Shown piece after piece: positions 9,094 to 10,377 of a stretch of DNA of 10,377 nucleotides; the stretch's first letter is position 1; each line of letters opens with the position of its first letter. Position numbers and translations under genes: made by a program. Under the pieces are notes generated by a model that was not told the DNA's origin, searched no databases, and was given only the letters and a program-made list of their open reading frames with translations. Source of the DNA: Spirochaeta sp. (GTDB lineage Bacteria; Spirochaetota; Spirochaetia; Spirochaetales_E; Spirochaetaceae_B); the NCBI GenBank assembly GCA_030590585.1, contig JAUUYD010000037.1, forward strand, positions 1 through 10,377, read 5' to 3'.

Positions 9094-9109
9094 AAGCCCG
9101 GCGGCTTTT
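9094..9109 (+). terminator. Weak intrinsic terminator candidate
   Basis: AAGCC (9094-9098) pairs with GGCTT (9103-9107) around a CGGC loop, and the stem runs into a four-T tract (9106-9109). The stem is short and the tract brief, so it is at best a second, weak stop for gyrBA transcripts. Confidence 0.35.
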
Positions 9110-9155
9110 ACGGCGATGTAGGGCCTCTACGGGGTATGAGCAGATTAGCTTGTAA

Positions 9156-9171
9156 TGTTTCACGTGAAACA
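9156..9171. promoter_or_regulatory. parS site 1, perfect 16-bp ParB-binding sequence
   Basis: TGTTTCACGTGAAACA matches the known bacterial parS consensus at all 16 positions. ParB (Spo0J) loads at parS, spreads, recruits SMC, and is moved by ParA to segregate the origin. parS sites cluster near oriC in most bacteria that have them, which fits this location. parA and parB are not in the window. Confidence 0.95.
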
Positions 9172-9210
9172 CAAAGAATTACGTAACAAAAAAGACCGTA
9201 CCACAAACAT

Positions 9211-9232
9211 CAGTGTTTCACGTGAAACACTG
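9211..9232. promoter_or_regulatory. parS site 2, perfect core inside a 22-bp palindrome
   Basis: The 16-bp core TGTTTCACGTGAAACA at 9214-9229 matches consensus exactly. Symmetry extends three bases further on each side (CAG at 9211-9213, CTG at 9230-9232), giving 22 palindromic bases. It is 58 bp from site 1, start to start. The palindrome ends two bases before a DnaA box. Confidence 0.95.
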
Positions 9233-9234
9233 CT

Positions 9235-9254
9235 TGTGGATAATCTGTGGATGA
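9235..9254 (-). promoter_or_regulatory. Two DnaA boxes directly beside parS site 2
   Basis: TGTGGATAA (9235-9243) is the exact reverse complement of the consensus box TTATCCACA. TGTGGATGA (9246-9254) is one mismatch away, in the same orientation and 11 bp further, about one helical turn, so both would face the same side of the DNA. This is the only perfect DnaA box noted in the window's spacers. Confidence 0.75.
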
Positions 9255-9353
9255 ATTTAGATCAAAAAACAGGAACAGGAACGAATACTGAACAGATCTT
9301 TTCAAAAACTGGTAATTCAGACGTAAATCCTTTTAACAAAAAGAGTTACTAAA

Positions 9354-9367
9354 ACATCGCGCGATGT
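9354..9367. repeat. 14-bp palindrome ACATCGCGCGATGT
   Basis: This perfect palindrome has a CG-rich core in otherwise A/T-rich DNA, about 120 bp after parS site 2. It does not match parS or a DnaA box. It may be a protein-binding site; none is recognised. Confidence 0.5.
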
Positions 9368-9416
9368 GTGAAATTTGCTAACTTCATACAGGGTAGAAGA
9401 ATAGGTCTAAGCAAGG

Positions 9417-9425
9417 TGTGGACAA
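9417..9425 (-). promoter_or_regulatory. DnaA box near the end of add
   Basis: TGTGGACAA is the reverse complement of TTGTCCACA, one mismatch from TTATCCACA and a variant often counted as a DnaA box. It has the same orientation as the pair at 9235-9254. It lies between the two AGGTCTAA copies. Confidence 0.5.
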
Positions 9426-9467
9426 AGTGTTTATAAAGGTCTAAATTTCCGTATAGTAGTATGGGGG

Positions 9468-10377
9468 TTAAAGCCCCATTCTGATTCGGAAGCCTTCGAT
9501 GGCTTTGGTATAACTTTTTGTCAGATTTTCTTTTTCCTGAACGCTTAGAAAGCAGCTGTCAACGGAACCCAGGTTTGACTCTATAAGGTCGTCAACGGTC
9601 CAGCCGAAGTTGGAAACGGCTTTTTCATAATCATCAACCAGAAGGGAATCCTGAATGGTAGGATCGTCGGAAGCCAGGGTAATCGGAACACCTGCCTCGG
9701 TGAGCGGCTTAATGGGATGTGTTTTTTCATCCTTCCAGGCACCTGTCTGATAATTACTTGTAATACATTGGGCAAGAAAGATGTTCTTTTCCTTCAGAAC
9801 CTTCTGCAGCTCAGCATCGTTAACTGCAGCTACACCATGACCGATCCTGTCGGTATGAAGCTGATCGATGGACACCCACATGTTTTTTGAATCTGTAACT
9901 TCTCCGGCATGAATATCGATTCTGAAGCGGCCGTCTTTTTTAACAACATCGAAAAAAGTCGTGAACAGTTCCGGCGGATAATTGATTTCATCTCCGGCCA
10001 GATCAATCCCGACAACTTTCGAAAGATCAATATCATGAAGTTCTTTGTATGTCAGAAGCATTTCTGAAGCCGTTTGAACGCTGCGGTTGAAGGTCAGCAG
10101 ATATCGTATTTCCAGATTGATTTCAGCCGCAGCCTCATTGGAGGAATCAATAATGGTTCTTGTAACTTCTTTCGGATCCAACCCGGTCAATTCTGTGAAG
10201 TGAAGAGGATTGAAGCGCAGTTCTATATAATGCAGAGACTCGTCGGCAAAGGATTTTACAGAATCGTATGCAATGCCCGAGACATCGCCGAGTGATTTAT
10301 ACCAGAATTTTTTAAATTTGCTCAGAAAGAGTAGAAAATCGGGCTCGTGGTTTTTTGGAAACTGAAAAGCACTTTTA
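9468..10377 (-). CDS. add: Adenosine deaminase, N-terminus cut off by the window edge
   Basis: This enzyme hydrolyses adenosine or deoxyadenosine to inosine or deoxyinosine in purine salvage, using a zinc ion in a TIM barrel. The frame stays open to the right edge: 302 residues are visible and the start, with the first zinc-binding HxH motif, lies outside. Visible family motifs are ESLHYIELRFNP, GIDLAGDE, HAGE (9911-9900; zinc-ligand His and catalytic Glu), RIGHG (catalytic His) and SDDP (9671-9660; zinc-ligand Asp). The usual CPTSN motif reads CITSN here. A TTG within the frame at 10190 is not the start, because conserved family sequence continues upstream of it. It converges with gyrBA. A related nucleoside deaminase specificity cannot be fully excluded without the N-terminus. 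Confidence 0.92.
   Translation of the reverse strand, partial: KSAFQFPKNHEPDFLLFLSKFKKFWYKSLGDVSGIAYDSVKSFADESLHYIELRFNPLHFTELTGLDPKEVTRTIIDSSNEAAAEINLEIRYLLTFNRSVQTASEMLLTYKELHDIDLSKVVGIDLAGDEINYPPELFTTFFDVVKKDGRFRIDIHAGEVTDSKNMWVSIDQLHTDRIGHGVAAVNDAELQKVLKEKNIFLAQCITSNYQTGAWKDEKTHPIKPLTEAGVPITLASDDPTIQDSLLVDDYEKAVSNFGWTVDDLIESNLGSVDSCFLSVQEKENLTKSYTKAIEGFRIRMGL

Larger units (their letters stand above)
9022..9467. other. 446-bp spacer between convergent gyrA and add, holding parS and DnaA boxes
   Basis: No convincing gene lies here. The 65-codon frame starting at 9155 is created largely by the parS palindromes. gyrA and add converge on this spacer, so no promoter is needed, yet it is long. 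It contains two hairpins after gyrA, two perfect parS sites, at least three DnaA boxes, a 14-bp GC-centred palindrome, and an AGGTCTAA direct repeat at 9403-9410 and 9437-9444. It looks like a segregation or origin-control locus rather than decayed coding DNA. Confidence 0.75.

Noticed and set aside
9155..9352. 65-codon plus-strand ORF beginning MFHVKH
   Set aside because: Its start and an internal SRET segment are simply the translation of the two parS palindromes. There is no good ribosome site and no recognisable protein family, and the rest overlaps DnaA boxes.
9451..9467. A second TAG-repeat and G-run near the end of add, like a small DnaA-trio
   Set aside because: Only two TAG triplets are present and no DnaA box follows the G-run; the nearest box lies on the wrong side.
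9461..9479. ATGGGG/CCCCAT hairpin as a terminator for add
   Set aside because: It overlaps the add stop codon and, read on the minus strand, is followed by ATACTACTATACGG without a T tract, so it is too weak to list.

Overview
This window is the replication-origin neighbourhood of a bacterial chromosome. Its genes are core housekeeping genes: dciA-like (cut off at the left edge), recF, dnaN and dnaA on the minus strand, gyrB and gyrA on the plus strand, and an adenosine deaminase gene (cut off at the right edge) on the minus strand. The order dnaA-dnaN-recF-DUF721 with gyrase genes next door, moderate GC, and protein sequences such as the 633-residue GyrB suggest a free-living member of the Spirochaetota (Spirochaeta-like). 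That assignment is inference from gene order and general resemblance, not from a database search.

Layout. 1-2576: tightly packed dnaN-recF-dciA (3-nt gap, then an 11-nt overlap), read leftward. 2577-2880: a non-coding dnaN/dnaA spacer with the hallmarks of a melting origin. It holds a 26-bp almost pure A/T stretch, then CAG plus five TAG triplets (DnaA-trio), then a short GC step, then a DnaA box, all enclosed by an 11-bp inverted repeat. 2881-4263: dnaA. 4264-4488: a divergent dnaA/gyrB promoter spacer with one DnaA-like box and a 14-bp palindrome where the gyrB promoter is expected. 4489-9021: gyrB and gyrA, with a possible 20-codon ORF between them. 9022-9467: a 446-bp spacer between convergent genes, too large to be just a terminator region. 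It holds two perfect 16-bp parS sites 58 bp apart, two DnaA boxes directly after the second parS, another DnaA box further on, and an unrelated 14-bp palindrome. 9468-10377: 3' part of add.

How it fits together. DnaA binds the boxes and melts the A/T-rich region through the DnaA-trio. A DciA-family protein is expected to help place the replicative helicase. DnaN is the sliding clamp, RecF helps repair stalled forks, gyrase relieves supercoils ahead of forks, and ParB loading at parS would start origin segregation. The unwinding module lies on the far side of dnaA from the gyrase genes, and further DnaA boxes lie upstream of dnaA and beside parS. This resembles a bipartite, Bacillus-like origin with a segregation centre about 6.5 kb away. 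No mobile element, CRISPR array, tRNA or rRNA was seen.
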